Assembly: GCA_945861965.1 (NCBI GenBank)
Contig: CAMAWM010000011.1
Span: 1 to 61,042, forward strand
Direction of reading: 5' to 3'
Source: Chitinophaga pinensis
GTDB taxonomy: Bacteria; Bacteroidota; Bacteroidia; UKL13-3
Length of the DNA: 61,042 bases
Below, one piece after another: positions 19,765 to 28,823 of this stretch; the first letter of the stretch is position 1; each line of letters opens with the position of its first letter. A program made the position numbers and the translations under genes. The notes under the pieces were generated by a model. The model was given only the letters and a program-made list of their open reading frames with translations, made no database searches and was not told the origin of the DNA.

Positions 19765-20865
19765 TCAATTTATTTTATCCTTATTTACTTTAAAATACTT
19801 TATTTCGGTATTTTCAATTGCTCCAAAAATTTCTTTCGATCTCTTTTCGTGAGTATCTGTAATAAATATTTGTCCAAACTCGTGACGGCTTATTTTTTCC
19901 AAAAGTTTAGTCAATCGCAGCGTGTCTAATTTTTCAAAAATATCGTCCAATAACAACAAAGGTTTTTTGCCAGTTTGTTCCTCAAGGTAATTGTATTGAG
20001 CGAGTTTTAATGCAATCACAAAACTTTTTTGTTGACCTTGAGATCCAAATTTTTTTAATGAAAAATTATTGATTGTGAAACTGAAATCGTCTTTATGAAT
20101 TCCACGACATGTTCGCTGAGATGAAATATCAGCGCCTTCTGAATTTTTTAATAATTGATCAAAAGTTATGTCGTTTAAATCGCTTTCGTAAATTATATTT
20201 ACCTCTTCGTCAGATTGAGATATTTCGGTATAATTATTTTTGAATACCAATGAAAAACTTTTTAAAAACGCAACCCGTTTTATATATATATAAGTTCCTT
20301 TTTCAATCAATATTTCATTATAACTTTCTAACAAATTTCGGTCAAATTGTTTTCGTTCAAAAAATAATTTAAGCAACTTATTCCTTTGGTCTGTACATCT
20401 GTTATACGACAACAATTCATGTAAATAAGTTTTGTCCAATTGCGAAATAGTTCCATCAATAAATTTTCTTCTTGCGCTACTCAATTCATCAACTAAATTA
20501 ATATCTGCCGGCACAATAATTACAAGTGGATATTGACCAATATGCTCTGACATTCTTTGGTAATCGGTTTCATTAAGTCGCACTATTTTTGCTGCGTTTT
20601 TATTTAATACGAGTTGTATTTTCTGTTCGTTTTTATCATCAGAAAAAATGCCTTCAACACTTGCTTCTGTTTCGCCATGTTTTATATTATTTGCGTCTTG
20701 AGATTGAAAATAACTTTTGGTAAGCGACAAATAATAAATGGCATCCAATATATTTGTTTTTCCAGTTCCGTTCATGCCAGTAATGCAATTCAAACGTGAA
20801 CTAAATGAAAGCTCCGCAGTATCGTAATTCTTAAAATTATACAGTCGTAAATTTTTTAAGTACAT
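19765..20865 (-). CDS. recF: DNA replication/repair protein RecF
   Basis: A 366-residue SMC-like ATPase that loads RecA at gaps. The N-terminus YLKNLRLYNFKNY is typical. Walker A is GMNGTGKT (30-37), the ABC-type signature is GSQGQQKS, and Walker B is LLLLDDIFEKLD. It lies apart from dnaA/dnaN, here 26 bases after pth on the same strand. A (TA)n run near 20281 encodes an IYIYIKR-like stretch inside the gene and causes no frame break. Confidence 0.96.
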   Translation of the reverse strand: MYLKNLRLYNFKNYDTAELSFSSRLNCITGMNGTGKTNILDAIYYLSLTKSYFQSQDANNIKHGETEASVEGIFSDDKNEQKIQLVLNKNAAKIVRLNETDYQRMSEHIGQYPLVIIVPADINLVDELSSARRKFIDGTISQLDKTYLHELLSYNRCTDQRNKLLKLFFERKQFDRNLLESYNEILIEKGTYIYIKRVAFLKSFSLVFKNNYTEISQSDEEVNIIYESDLNDITFDQLLKNSEGADISSQRTCRGIHKDDFSFTINNFSLKKFGSQGQQKSFVIALKLAQYNYLEEQTGKKPLLLLDDIFEKLDTLRLTKLLEKISRHEFGQIFITDTHEKRSKEIFGAIENTEIKYFKVNKDKIN

Positions 20866-20891
20866 AAATTCAGCAATTCAAATTCGAAAAA

Positions 20892-21452
20892 TTATTTGTT
20901 AAACTCAGTCATTGTAAGAGCCAATCCTCGAAGCACAAAACTCTCAGCAGCCAAGGCGGCTTTTGAAACTAAAGCAGAAACATTTTTTTCTTCCTCCAAA
21001 TTCCATTTGCTCAACACAAAATTAATTTGTTTGCCTTTTGAAAAATTATTTCCAATACCAAATCGTAGTCTTGAATAGTTCTGTGTGCAAACCAATTCGT
21101 TAATATTTTTCAATCCATTGTGTCCAGCATCGCTTCCTTTTCCTCTCAATCGCAAAGTGCCAAATTCAATCGCAAGGTCATCCACTAAAACCAAAGTGTT
21201 GTCAATTGAAATATCAAGTTTTTGCATCCAGTATCGCATTGCCTTTCCGCTTAAATTCATAAAAGTTGTCGGTTTAATTACGTGAACTTTTTTTCCGCGT
21301 AAATTAAACTCAGCATGAAAAGCATATCGATCGTCTTTGAAAGTTGCTTTGTTTTTTTTGCACAATTCATCAGCAATCTCAAATCCTACATTGTGCCTTG
21401 TTTGAAGGTATTCATCACCAATATTTCCGAGTCCTACTAGTAAAAATTTCAT
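20892..21452 (-). CDS. pth: Peptidyl-tRNA hydrolase
   Basis: 186 residues. It releases tRNA from stalled peptidyl-tRNA. Active-site residues are present: Asn10 and His20 (TRHNVGFE), Asn66 in TTFMNLSG, Asp91/92 in LVLVDDLA, and Asn112 in GHNGL. ATG at 21452 gives the standard N-terminus MKFLLVGLGN; a TTG five codons upstream is less likely. It probably shares a transcript with recF downstream. Confidence 0.97.
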   Translation of the reverse strand: MKFLLVGLGNIGDEYLQTRHNVGFEIADELCKKNKATFKDDRYAFHAEFNLRGKKVHVIKPTTFMNLSGKAMRYWMQKLDISIDNTLVLVDDLAIEFGTLRLRGKGSDAGHNGLKNINELVCTQNYSRLRFGIGNNFSKGKQINFVLSKWNLEEEKNVSALVSKAALAAESFVLRGLALTMTEFNK

Positions 21453-21542
21453 GTATAATTTGTACAATAATACAAAGTAAATAACAACTTATAAAAGTCT
21501 TTTTTTATGGATTAATTCGAGTTCGTTAAACTTAAAAATTAT

Positions 21543-21863
21543 TCAATCCAAAGCATTTAGTTTTTTCATTTCTTCAACACTAACAGTTGGGGGCATTTGT
21601 CCTTTGGTTATTTTTTTGATAACTAATTTTGCAACAATTCGCGCTCGTTCCTTTGTTTTAAATCCTGCGTTTCCTTTCAATGCAGGTATATTGGGCTGAT
21701 GAATTATTTTTTTCTTGTCACAAAATATTTCATACCCAAATGTGTTGCTTTTTGCTTTTATTATTTGGTATGTATAATGTCCGTTCGGTTTTTCAATTGG
21801 TTTTTGAGCAAAAACAAAATGACTTGAAATAAAACACATCAACAAAACAGTATAAAATTTCAT
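21543..21863 (-). CDS. Exported DUF4907-like protein
   Basis: 106 residues with a signal peptide ending near VFAQ (about residue 19). The body contains FGYEIFCDKKKIIHQPNIPALKGNAGF and GQMPPTVSVEEM in short conserved runs typical of DUF4907. The family's function is unknown; the HQPNIPA segment is its strongest mark. It is alone between pth and a membrane-protein gene on the same strand. Confidence 0.75.
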   Translation of the reverse strand: MKFYTVLLMCFISSHFVFAQKPIEKPNGHYTYQIIKAKSNTFGYEIFCDKKKIIHQPNIPALKGNAGFKTKERARIVAKLVIKKITKGQMPPTVSVEEMKKLNALD

Positions 21864-21889
21864 TTATAGTGTATAGATTAAATTTGAAA

Positions 21890-22498
21890 TTAAAATCGTA
21901 GAAGCATGATAAACATAATTGTAAATCCTAAAGCATAACCCGAAATGACTTGACTAAAATTATGCGATTGTAAAAAAATTCGTGTAGAAGCTACAAAGCC
22001 ACTAACTAAAAAAACAAGCGCAATTTCAAGTCGCAAATCATTTTTGAAAAAAATAGTTGAAAAAAGAAAGATTGCCAACAAGGAGCCGAGTGATGTTAAA
22101 TGAATGCTAATTTTCCAATAATGATTAATAATGAATACCAAAATAACGATGACAGAACATGCATTAAGGTACGATAAAATTAGGTGCGAAATACCAGCTT
22201 CGCGTAAAATATAATAGCAAAACATATATCCAATTGCAGTTATTAAATAGGGGATTTTACGCTCTTCTTTTGTATGCATTTGAATGGAATTTATTTTACC
22301 TGTAAGTTTAAGAAACAATATCGTTATCATTGGAATTAGCGCAGTAGAAAAAAATACAAAACCCGCCAAAAAAAGTTGGTTTCTAAATTGAAATCCTTGC
22401 AAGGAAGGAAACACCCTAAATAAAATTAAAAAACCAAATAAGTTAAGGAAAACAGGATGAAATACAGTAGATATAAGCAAGCCTAATTTGTTATTCAT
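21890..22498 (-). CDS. Multi-pass membrane protein, possibly PAP2-related
   Basis: 202 residues with about six hydrophobic helices, so an inner-membrane protein. A stretch THLTSLGSL-like (IHLTSLGSLLA) and SHNFSQVISGYALGF recalls the topology of PAP2-superfamily phosphatases, but the full KxxxxxxRP, PSGH and SRxxxxxHxxxD motifs are not present, so enzymatic activity is doubtful. It is six bases from the ridA stop, suggesting co-transcription. Confidence 0.55.
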   Translation of the reverse strand: MNNKLGLLISTVFHPVFLNLFGFLILFRVFPSLQGFQFRNQLFLAGFVFFSTALIPMITILFLKLTGKINSIQMHTKEERKIPYLITAIGYMFCYYILREAGISHLILSYLNACSVIVILVFIINHYWKISIHLTSLGSLLAIFLFSTIFFKNDLRLEIALVFLVSGFVASTRIFLQSHNFSQVISGYALGFTIMFIMLLRF

Positions 22499-22504
22499 AC
22501 TTTT

Positions 22505-22885
22505 TTATTTCACAGCAATCACACTTATTTCTACATTTGCTCCTAAGGGCAATTTTACAACTTGAACCGTTTCGCGAGCAGGATAATTACCAGTAAAAAA
22601 ACCACCATAAACTTCATTTATCGTAGAAAAATTTGAAAGATCGGTGCAATAAATTGTTGCTTTTGTAACATGCTTAAAATCCATTTCTGCTTCTTTTAAA
22701 ATGGCATGTATGTTTTCCATCACTTTTCTAGTTTCGGTTTTAATATCGCTTTGAATCATGTTTCCAGTTTTGGCGTCTTTTGCAACCTGACCGCTAACGT
22801 AAAGCGTGTTTCCAACTAAATTTGCGTGGCTATACGGACCAATTGGAGTGGGTGCATCTGGGCTTGAGATTATTTTCTTTTCCAT
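22505..22885 (-). CDS. ridA: RidA-family reactive intermediate deaminase
   Basis: A 126-residue trimeric-type Rid protein that hydrolyses reactive enamine/imine products of PLP enzymes. Motifs PIGPYSHAN, YVSGQVA, the catalytic Arg in YPARETVQV, and the closing LPLGANVEISVIAVK are all present. ATG at 22885 gives the usual length. An in-frame extension to an ATG at 22993 would add a signal-peptide-like segment, but it lies antisense to the start of the next gene; I judge it a shadow. Confidence 0.92.
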   Translation of the reverse strand: MEKKIISSPDAPTPIGPYSHANLVGNTLYVSGQVAKDAKTGNMIQSDIKTETRKVMENIHAILKEAEMDFKHVTKATIYCTDLSNFSTINEVYGGFFTGNYPARETVQVVKLPLGANVEISVIAVK

Positions 22886-22932
22886 ATTTATTCTGGGATT
22901 ATTTTTTTGTTTTGACTTAATTTGCTGCGAAT

Positions 22933-23616
22933 ATGAAAATTTTGGCCAGAGGAACCAACTTACAGACAGAAGAATTAAAACAAAAGTTTTCATCGGTTGA
23001 TATTGACTTAATTTGCGAAGACGAAAATACAATTAGTGTTTGTAAAGATGAAACATTCCTTGCAATTTTTGATTTAAACGCGGATGATGCTAAATTCAAC
23101 CCGCTTGCGGCATACAATGATTTAATTACAACACCTGTTTTTGTAGCTGCTGTAAAAAAATCGTTGGCAATGATGGCACAAACGCATCAACAAAAAATAA
23201 ATTTTCCATTATTCGGCATCAACGCGTTACCAACTTTTATTAATAGAAGTATTGCAGAAATTTCAGTGTTTAATTCCGCTCAAAAAAACTGTTTAGAAAT
23301 TATTTTCTCAAATTTAAATTGGAATTTTAAACTAGTAGACGACCGCGTTGGGATGGTAACTCCCCGAGTATTGTTTATGATAATAAACGAAGCTTGCTAT
23401 ACTTTAGAAGAAGGAACTGCAACTATCAATGATATTGACATTGCCATGAAATTGGGTACAAATTATCCATTTGGTCCTTTTGAGTGGGCCGATAAAATTG
23501 GAATAAAACCTATCTATGAAACTTTGAATGCTTTGTTTGAAGACACTCAAGACGAACGCTACAAAATCTGCCCATTACTTAAAACAAAATATTTGAGGGG
23601 AGAAAAATTCTTTTAA
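22933..23616 (+). CDS. 3-hydroxyacyl-CoA dehydrogenase C-terminal domain protein lacking the NAD domain
   Basis: 227 residues. The C-terminal part (about 135-225) is a clear 3-hydroxyacyl-CoA dehydrogenase C-terminal domain: VGMVTPRVLFMIINEACYTL, then GTNYPFGPFEWADKIG. The N-terminal ~130 residues have no GxGxxG NAD-binding loop, so the usual Rossmann domain is missing or has been replaced. It may bind CoA esters without oxidising them, or act with a partner. Divergent from ridA with a 47-bp gap, and its stop overlaps the next ATG as TAATG. Confidence 0.75.
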   Translation: MKILARGTNLQTEELKQKFSSVDIDLICEDENTISVCKDETFLAIFDLNADDAKFNPLAAYNDLITTPVFVAAVKKSLAMMAQTHQQKINFPLFGINALPTFINRSIAEISVFNSAQKNCLEIIFSNLNWNFKLVDDRVGMVTPRVLFMIINEACYTLEEGTATINDIDIAMKLGTNYPFGPFEWADKIGIKPIYETLNALFEDTQDERYKICPLLKTKYLRGEKFF

Positions 23617-26075
23617 TGAATCACACAAGATTATTTTTAATTCTATTTTTTCAGTTTGTTATTTTCAGTGAAATTACTTTTGCTCAACACAACGAGAAAA
23701 ACGGACATTCATCGGGTAAAATTTTTGGAAAAATTACCGATTCTAACACTGGCAAAGCACTAGAATATGCAACTCTTGGTTTGCAACGCGTAAGCGATTC
23801 TTCAATATTGGCTGGAGTTGTAACAAATGCAAAAGGTCAGTTTCAGTTTGAGAATGTTGTCAATGGCGTTTTTGTTTTAAGAATATCTTTTCTTGGTTAC
23901 AACACATTTACAACGGCATCTATTTTGTTAAAACCAGAGGATAATTTTATAGATCTTGGATTAATTAAACTTATGCAACAAGGAAAAAAATTAAACCAAG
24001 TAGAAATTAAAGGCGAAAAATCTGACTTCACAATTCAGCTAGATAAAAAAACGTACAGTGTCGAAAAAAATTTAACCAATGTGGGCGGAACTGCTTCTGA
24101 AGTGTTGCAAAATATACCTTCAGTTTCCATTGATATGGAAGGCAAAGTGAGTTTGCGTGGCAGCGAAAATGTTACCATTTTAATTGATGGAAAAGCGTCT
24201 ACAATTACTGGAGGAAACCGACAAGCGGTTTTGCAGCAACTGCCTGCAAGTGCAATTAGCGAGGTTGAAATAATTACAAATCCATCGGCAAAATACGATG
24301 CAGATGGCCAAGCCGGAATCATAAACATTAAAACCAAAAAAGATAAAACCAAAGGCGTGAATGGAAACGTTCAAGCCAGTTTGGGAACAAATGATAAGTA
24401 TAATATTACGTTTGGATTGAACAATCGAAGAGAAAAATACAACGCATATTGTAACTACACTTTCAGACACGAAAAAAGAGACATGAATGGTTTGGGTGCG
24501 CAAATAAATTATTTACCCCTTGACACTTTTTCATTTAAAAGCAACTACAACGGCTACACTTTTAACGATTTGAATAACGGGAAAATTGGATTGGATTTGT
24601 TTTTGAATAACTACAATACCTTAGGTTTTTCGGCAAATATTAATTCCAATATTCAACAAAAAAACGAAGAAATTGAGTACAATTATTTTGATGCCAATTC
24701 TCCAATGCCGTCATTAAATAGAAATAATTTGGGCAACGAAAATAATTTTACAATTGACGCTGCATCAGATTACAGAAGGGTTTTCAAAAAAAACAAATCA
24801 GAGTTTACTTCAAGTGTTTTGTTTTCTACCAACATAAAATCTATCAATGATGATTATAAATTAATAGGCGTTGCATATAGCGATATGCCGTTTCAAATAA
24901 ATAAAAATACAGCTCAATTCAGCAATTTCATAATTCAAGCAGATTATATATTGCCATTAAATAAAGTCGCAAAATTTGAAACGGGATTGAAAAGCACAAA
25001 CAGAAATATCGATAACAACCAAAGAGGATCAAAGTTTGATACGCTAAATAAAACGTATGTTTCTGATTTTCGCTTTGTAAACCATTTGGTTTTTAATGAA
25101 CAAGTGAATGCTGCTTATGCATTGTATATGGGCAAAAAAAACAAGCTTGAGTACCAATTGGGTTTGCGTGGCGAGTGGGCATTTATTGAAGGAAATAACA
25201 TCACTAACAATACAAAATTTGACAACAACTATCCAGGAATTTTTCCAAGTGGATTTTTGAAATATACTTTTTCAAACGATCAAGTTTTTCAGGTAAATTA
25301 TAGTCGAAGAGTTAACAGGCCAAACTTTGAATCGCTGAATCCTGTAATAGACTACAGCGATTCGGTAAATCTACGAAAAGGAAATCCAAAATTAATGCCT
25401 GAATACATTAATTCATTTGAAATAAATTATTCCAAACAAATAAAATCGTTGTCTATTAACGCAACTTTTTATTACAGAAATACCGAAAATATTATTTCTC
25501 GGTTTCGTACAGTTGATTCGTTAAACGGTCAAGGAATTATGTCGTTTTACAATTTCAATTCATCACAAAATATTGGCGCTGAAATAATTTTACGCTACAC
25601 GTCAAATAAATTTGGAAGCCTGATGTTAAGTTCAAATGCGTTTCAGAATAAAATTAATGCAAGCAATGTGCAAACATCTTTGCAAAGCGAAATTGTAACT
25701 TGGAATGTAAAGTTGATGTACAATACCAAAATTGGCAAATCAACTTTTGTTCAAATTGCTGGAGTGTATAATGCGCCAATTCGTTCAGGCCAAAGCACTG
25801 TTTGGGGAATGATGAATGCTGCAGACATTGGCATTAGGCGCGATTTGTTTAAAGGCGCTGCATCGCTCGGAATAAATTTAACGGATGTGTTTAACACAAG
25901 GCACTTTGAAATTTCGCAAGATGGAATTAATTTTCATTACGAAGGAATGCGCAAACGCGAATCAAGAGTTGCAACCGTAAGTTTTACGTATCGATTTGGT
26001 ACAGAAAGCAATGTGTTAATCAAGAAAAAACCGATACAAATTCAACAATCAGAAAATACCGAACAGGGATTTTAA
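23616..26075 (+). CDS. TonB-dependent receptor with carboxypeptidase-regulatory-like N-terminus
   Basis: An 819-residue outer-membrane protein. After a signal peptide (ending near TFAQ, residue 24) comes a carboxypeptidase D regulatory-like domain (GKIFGKITDSNTGKALEYATLGL), then a plug domain (SEVLQNIPSVSIDMEG, RGSENVTILIDGKAS, VEIITNPSAKYDADGQAGIINI), then an outer-membrane beta-barrel of the Bacteroidota 'OMP_b-brl_3' type with the TonB-energised plug. The ligand is unknown; no SusD partner follows. It is translationally coupled to the upstream gene and convergent with apaG, overlapping it by four bases. Confidence 0.92.
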   Translation: MNHTRLFLILFFQFVIFSEITFAQHNEKNGHSSGKIFGKITDSNTGKALEYATLGLQRVSDSSILAGVVTNAKGQFQFENVVNGVFVLRISFLGYNTFTTASILLKPEDNFIDLGLIKLMQQGKKLNQVEIKGEKSDFTIQLDKKTYSVEKNLTNVGGTASEVLQNIPSVSIDMEGKVSLRGSENVTILIDGKASTITGGNRQAVLQQLPASAISEVEIITNPSAKYDADGQAGIINIKTKKDKTKGVNGNVQASLGTNDKYNITFGLNNRREKYNAYCNYTFRHEKRDMNGLGAQINYLPLDTFSFKSNYNGYTFNDLNNGKIGLDLFLNNYNTLGFSANINSNIQQKNEEIEYNYFDANSPMPSLNRNNLGNENNFTIDAASDYRRVFKKNKSEFTSSVLFSTNIKSINDDYKLIGVAYSDMPFQINKNTAQFSNFIIQADYILPLNKVAKFETGLKSTNRNIDNNQRGSKFDTLNKTYVSDFRFVNHLVFNEQVNAAYALYMGKKNKLEYQLGLRGEWAFIEGNNITNNTKFDNNYPGIFPSGFLKYTFSNDQVFQVNYSRRVNRPNFESLNPVIDYSDSVNLRKGNPKLMPEYINSFEINYSKQIKSLSINATFYYRNTENIISRFRTVDSLNGQGIMSFYNFNSSQNIGAEIILRYTSNKFGSLMLSSNAFQNKINASNVQTSLQSEIVTWNVKLMYNTKIGKSTFVQIAGVYNAPIRSGQSTVWGMMNAADIGIRRDLFKGAASLGINLTDVFNTRHFEISQDGINFHYEGMRKRESRVATVSFTYRFGTESNVLIKKKPIQIQQSENTEQGF

Positions 26076-26458
26076 TTAAAGCGAAAGGGCGCTATTAATT
26101 TAAATTCGGGGATACGAACGCGAAAAAGTTTTCCGTCAAATTGTTTTTCAAAAAGATAGTTGCCATACATTTTTCCAATATCGCTTTTTAACGCACAACC
26201 CGAAACGTATTGATGCGATTCGCCTGGCTCAATAATTGGTTGTAATCCAATAACACCCTCGCCTTCAATTTCGTTTTTTCCGAAAACCGAATCGATGATA
26301 AACCAATGTCTGCGAAGTAACTTTATTGTGTGGTCGCTTTGGTTTGAAATTGTAACTCTGTACGCAAACATGTGATCGCCATCCGCATTTGGAATTTTTC
26401 CATTCTGATATGACGTTTCAACGCTTATCTTAATATCGTTTGTAGTTGCAGTTGACAT
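26072..26458 (-). CDS. apaG: ApaG domain protein
   Basis: 128 residues covering one ApaG domain (fibronectin-like fold): ISVETSYQ, the typical FAYRVTISN, LLRRHWFIID and GEGVIGLQPIIEPGESHQYVSG. ApaG has been linked to Co2+/Mg2+ resistance, and its structure is known, but its molecular role is not. The stop overlaps the receptor gene on the other strand. Confidence 0.95.
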   Translation of the reverse strand: MSTATTNDIKISVETSYQNGKIPNADGDHMFAYRVTISNQSDHTIKLLRRHWFIIDSVFGKNEIEGEGVIGLQPIIEPGESHQYVSGCALKSDIGKMYGNYLFEKQFDGKLFRVRIPEFKLIAPFRFN

Positions 26459-26590
26459 AAATGTTTTACAAGTATATTATTAATGTTCCAAAAGCCAAAT
26501 ACATTTTCAATTTTGTTATATAATTAATGTTGTATTATTCAGTTTTAATGATTTTTTGATCCGCTTTATTCCTTGTCAATTAAAGTAAAT

Positions 26591-26616
26591 TTGATAAAAA
26601 AATATGTTTAGTTTTG
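26591..26616 (+). promoter_or_regulatory. Candidate promoter for corA
   Basis: TTG at 26591 and TAGTTTTG at 26609-26616 fit the Bacteroidota -33 and -7 pattern, although the 15-base spacing is shorter than the usual 19-21. It lies 36 bases before the corA start. Confidence 0.3.
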
Positions 26617-26651
26617 TCGCTACGTTTTATTAACCTAGATTTCTTTTTGAA

Positions 26652-27596
26652 ATGATTCGTATTTATTATAAACAAGACGGAAAAGTATTGAAAGAGGCCG
26701 ATGTACGGCTGCTTGGCGAGTTGCAAAACCTGATTTGGATTGATATGCAAGCGCCAACTCAGGAAGAGGAAGAATGGGTAGAAAGCAAGTGTAACATTAG
26801 CATTCAAACACCGCAAGAAATTGCAGAAATCGAATCAAGTTCGCGTTATTTTGAACGCAACGGTGAAATTACAGCCAATTCCAATTTTTTAAAATTAACG
26901 GACGGATCGTATTCAAAACATCCCGTTTCGTTTATAATTAAAGACGCCATTTTATACACCTATCGCCAAACTGATTTTGCGAGTTTTGCCGATGTTGTAA
27001 GAAAAATAAAAGCCAACAACGAGGTATTTAATTCTGGGTTTGATGTTATGATGAGTATTCAGGAAACGCGCGTGGATTTGGATGCAGATTTGATTGAAAA
27101 GGTTTCGGTTGAGATTACGCAATTCAGTCGCGAGTTGATGAACACACAAAAAACAAACTCAGACATTCTTTTAGAGATTACTGAAATGCAGGAAAACACG
27201 ATGATGTTTCGCGAAAATATTATTGACAAACAACGCGTACTTTCTTACCTATTAAAAAGCGATAGTTTTCCTGAAGATAAAAAACAAAGACTAAGAATTA
27301 TTTTAAAAGATATCACTTCAATTATTGAGTATACAGCTTTCAATTTTGAAAGATTAGAATACCTACAAAACACTTTGATGGGATTGATTAATATAGAACA
27401 AAATAAAATTATAAAACGATTTACCGTTTTTTCAATTGCGTTTTTGCCAGCTACTTTAATCACAGGTATGTTTGGAATGAATTTCGATTTAATTCCAATG
27501 GCACATACAAATCTCGGTTTTATGTTTTCTATTTTATTTATGATGCTTTCATCGGGCTTGGTATTGCTTGTGTTTAAACGCAAAAGATGGATTTAA
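26652..27596 (+). CDS. corA: CorA-family magnesium/cobalt transporter
   Basis: 314 residues: a large cytoplasmic N-terminal domain, a long helix, and two C-terminal transmembrane helices (about 257-277 and 287-307). The selectivity motif GMN is present in TGMFGMNF between the helices. It lets Mg2+ (and possibly Co2+) enter the cell. It is divergent from apaG, itself linked to the same metals in E. coli, so a functional link is possible but unproven. Confidence 0.93.
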   Translation: MIRIYYKQDGKVLKEADVRLLGELQNLIWIDMQAPTQEEEEWVESKCNISIQTPQEIAEIESSSRYFERNGEITANSNFLKLTDGSYSKHPVSFIIKDAILYTYRQTDFASFADVVRKIKANNEVFNSGFDVMMSIQETRVDLDADLIEKVSVEITQFSRELMNTQKTNSDILLEITEMQENTMMFRENIIDKQRVLSYLLKSDSFPEDKKQRLRIILKDITSIIEYTAFNFERLEYLQNTLMGLINIEQNKIIKRFTVFSIAFLPATLITGMFGMNFDLIPMAHTNLGFMFSILFMMLSSGLVLLVFKRKRWI

Positions 27597-27630
27597 GAAA
27601 CAAATTTATTAGACAAGAATTATTAAAAAT

Positions 27631-28086
27631 ATGACGTTACAAGAAAAAGTAAACGCAGATATTATAACTGCAATGAAAGCAAAAGATGAATCAGGTTTGC
27701 GTGCGCTTCGTGCAATGAAGTCGGCTTTGTTGCTTGTTGCTTCAGAAAAAGGTGCAAGCGAAGATGGAAAAATAACGGACGAAACATCGATAAAAGTATT
27801 TCAAAAACTGGCCAAACAACGCAAAGAATCAATGGAAATATTTTTGCAAAATGACAGAAACGAATTGGCACAAAAAGAAATCGAAGAATTAAATGTTATC
27901 GAAAAGTTTTTGCCACAACAAATGAGCGAAGATGAAGTAAAAGCAGCACTCGAAATAATTGTAAAAGAACTTGGTGTTTCAAGTGCTTCAGATTTAGGAA
28001 AAGTGATGCCTGTTGCCATGAAACAATTAGCCGGAAAAGCAGATGGAAAAATTATTTCATCTGTATTAAAATCAATTTTGATATAA
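27631..28086 (+). CDS. GatB/YqeY domain protein
   Basis: A 151-residue helical protein, the stand-alone YqeY form that resembles the tRNA-binding tail of GatB. Motifs: LRALRAMKSALL, KQRKESMEIF, EIEELNVIEKFLPQQMSEDE. The cellular function is not settled. It is 34 bases after corA, seven before the next gene, so probably in one transcript. Confidence 0.93.
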   Translation: MTLQEKVNADIITAMKAKDESGLRALRAMKSALLLVASEKGASEDGKITDETSIKVFQKLAKQRKESMEIFLQNDRNELAQKEIEELNVIEKFLPQQMSEDEVKAALEIIVKELGVSSASDLGKVMPVAMKQLAGKADGKIISSVLKSILI

Positions 28087-28093
28087 AAAAATA

Positions 28094-28801
28094 ATGACAG
28101 ACGAAGAGAGAATAAAAAAAGCCTTTGCCAAAAAAGATTGGCCCGAAATAAAAGTAACCGACAGTTGGGCTACTTTTAAAATCATGAGCGAATTTGTTGA
28201 AGGATTTGAGAAAATGAGCAAAATCGGACCCTGCGTTTCGGTATTTGGTTCAGCTCGAATAAGCTCCGATAATAAATACTATGCCCTTGCCGAAGAGGTT
28301 GCTCAAAAACTTGTCAAAGCAGGTTTTGGTGTTATTACTGGTGGCGGTCCAGGAATTATGGAAGCGGCAAACAAAGGCGCATTTGAAGCCAAAGGGAAAT
28401 CTGTTGGTTTAAGCATTGACTTGCCTTTTGAGCAATTCAACAACAAATATATTGACAGCGATAAAATGATAAACTTCGATTACTTTTTTGCTCGAAAAGT
28501 AATGTTTGTAAAATATTCGCAGGGCTTTATTGCAATGCCTGGAGGATACGGAACTTTGGACGAATTGTTTGAAGCATTGACATTGATTCAAACACAAAAA
28601 GTGGCTCGCTTTCCAGTTGTTTTAGTTGGCACCGAATATTGGAGCGGCTTAATTGATTGGATGAAAAATGTAATGTGCGAACGCGAAAAAAATATAACGT
28701 TAAAAGACCTTGAGATGTTCAAATTAGTTGATACTGCCGATGCGGCCGTAAATTATATTTTGGACTACTATGCCGAGATGAGCATTAAACCTAATTTCTA
28801 A
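28094..28801 (+). CDS. LOG-family nucleotide 5'-monophosphate phosphoribohydrolase
   Basis: 235 residues, Rossmann-like. Both LOG signatures are visible: GGGPGIMEAANKGA and PGGYGTLDE. The family (TIGR00730) cleaves the base from nucleotide monophosphates, including cytokinin ribotides and AMP-like substrates; the actual substrate here cannot be read from the sequence. Within the yqeY-LOG-DUF2079 run. Confidence 0.9.
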   Translation: MTDEERIKKAFAKKDWPEIKVTDSWATFKIMSEFVEGFEKMSKIGPCVSVFGSARISSDNKYYALAEEVAQKLVKAGFGVITGGGPGIMEAANKGAFEAKGKSVGLSIDLPFEQFNNKYIDSDKMINFDYFFARKVMFVKYSQGFIAMPGGYGTLDELFEALTLIQTQKVARFPVVLVGTEYWSGLIDWMKNVMCEREKNITLKDLEMFKLVDTADAAVNYILDYYAEMSIKPNF

Positions 28802-28823
28802 TTTCAGAAACCATTTGGGTTTT

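Noticed and set aside
20270-20300. TATATATATATA tract suggesting a phase-variable repeat
   Set aside because: It lies inside the recF frame as codons for Ile/Tyr, the frame is intact, and the run is short.
21890-22498. Confident PAP2 phosphatase
   Set aside because: The catalytic motifs of the superfamily are incomplete; only topology and weak similarity support it.
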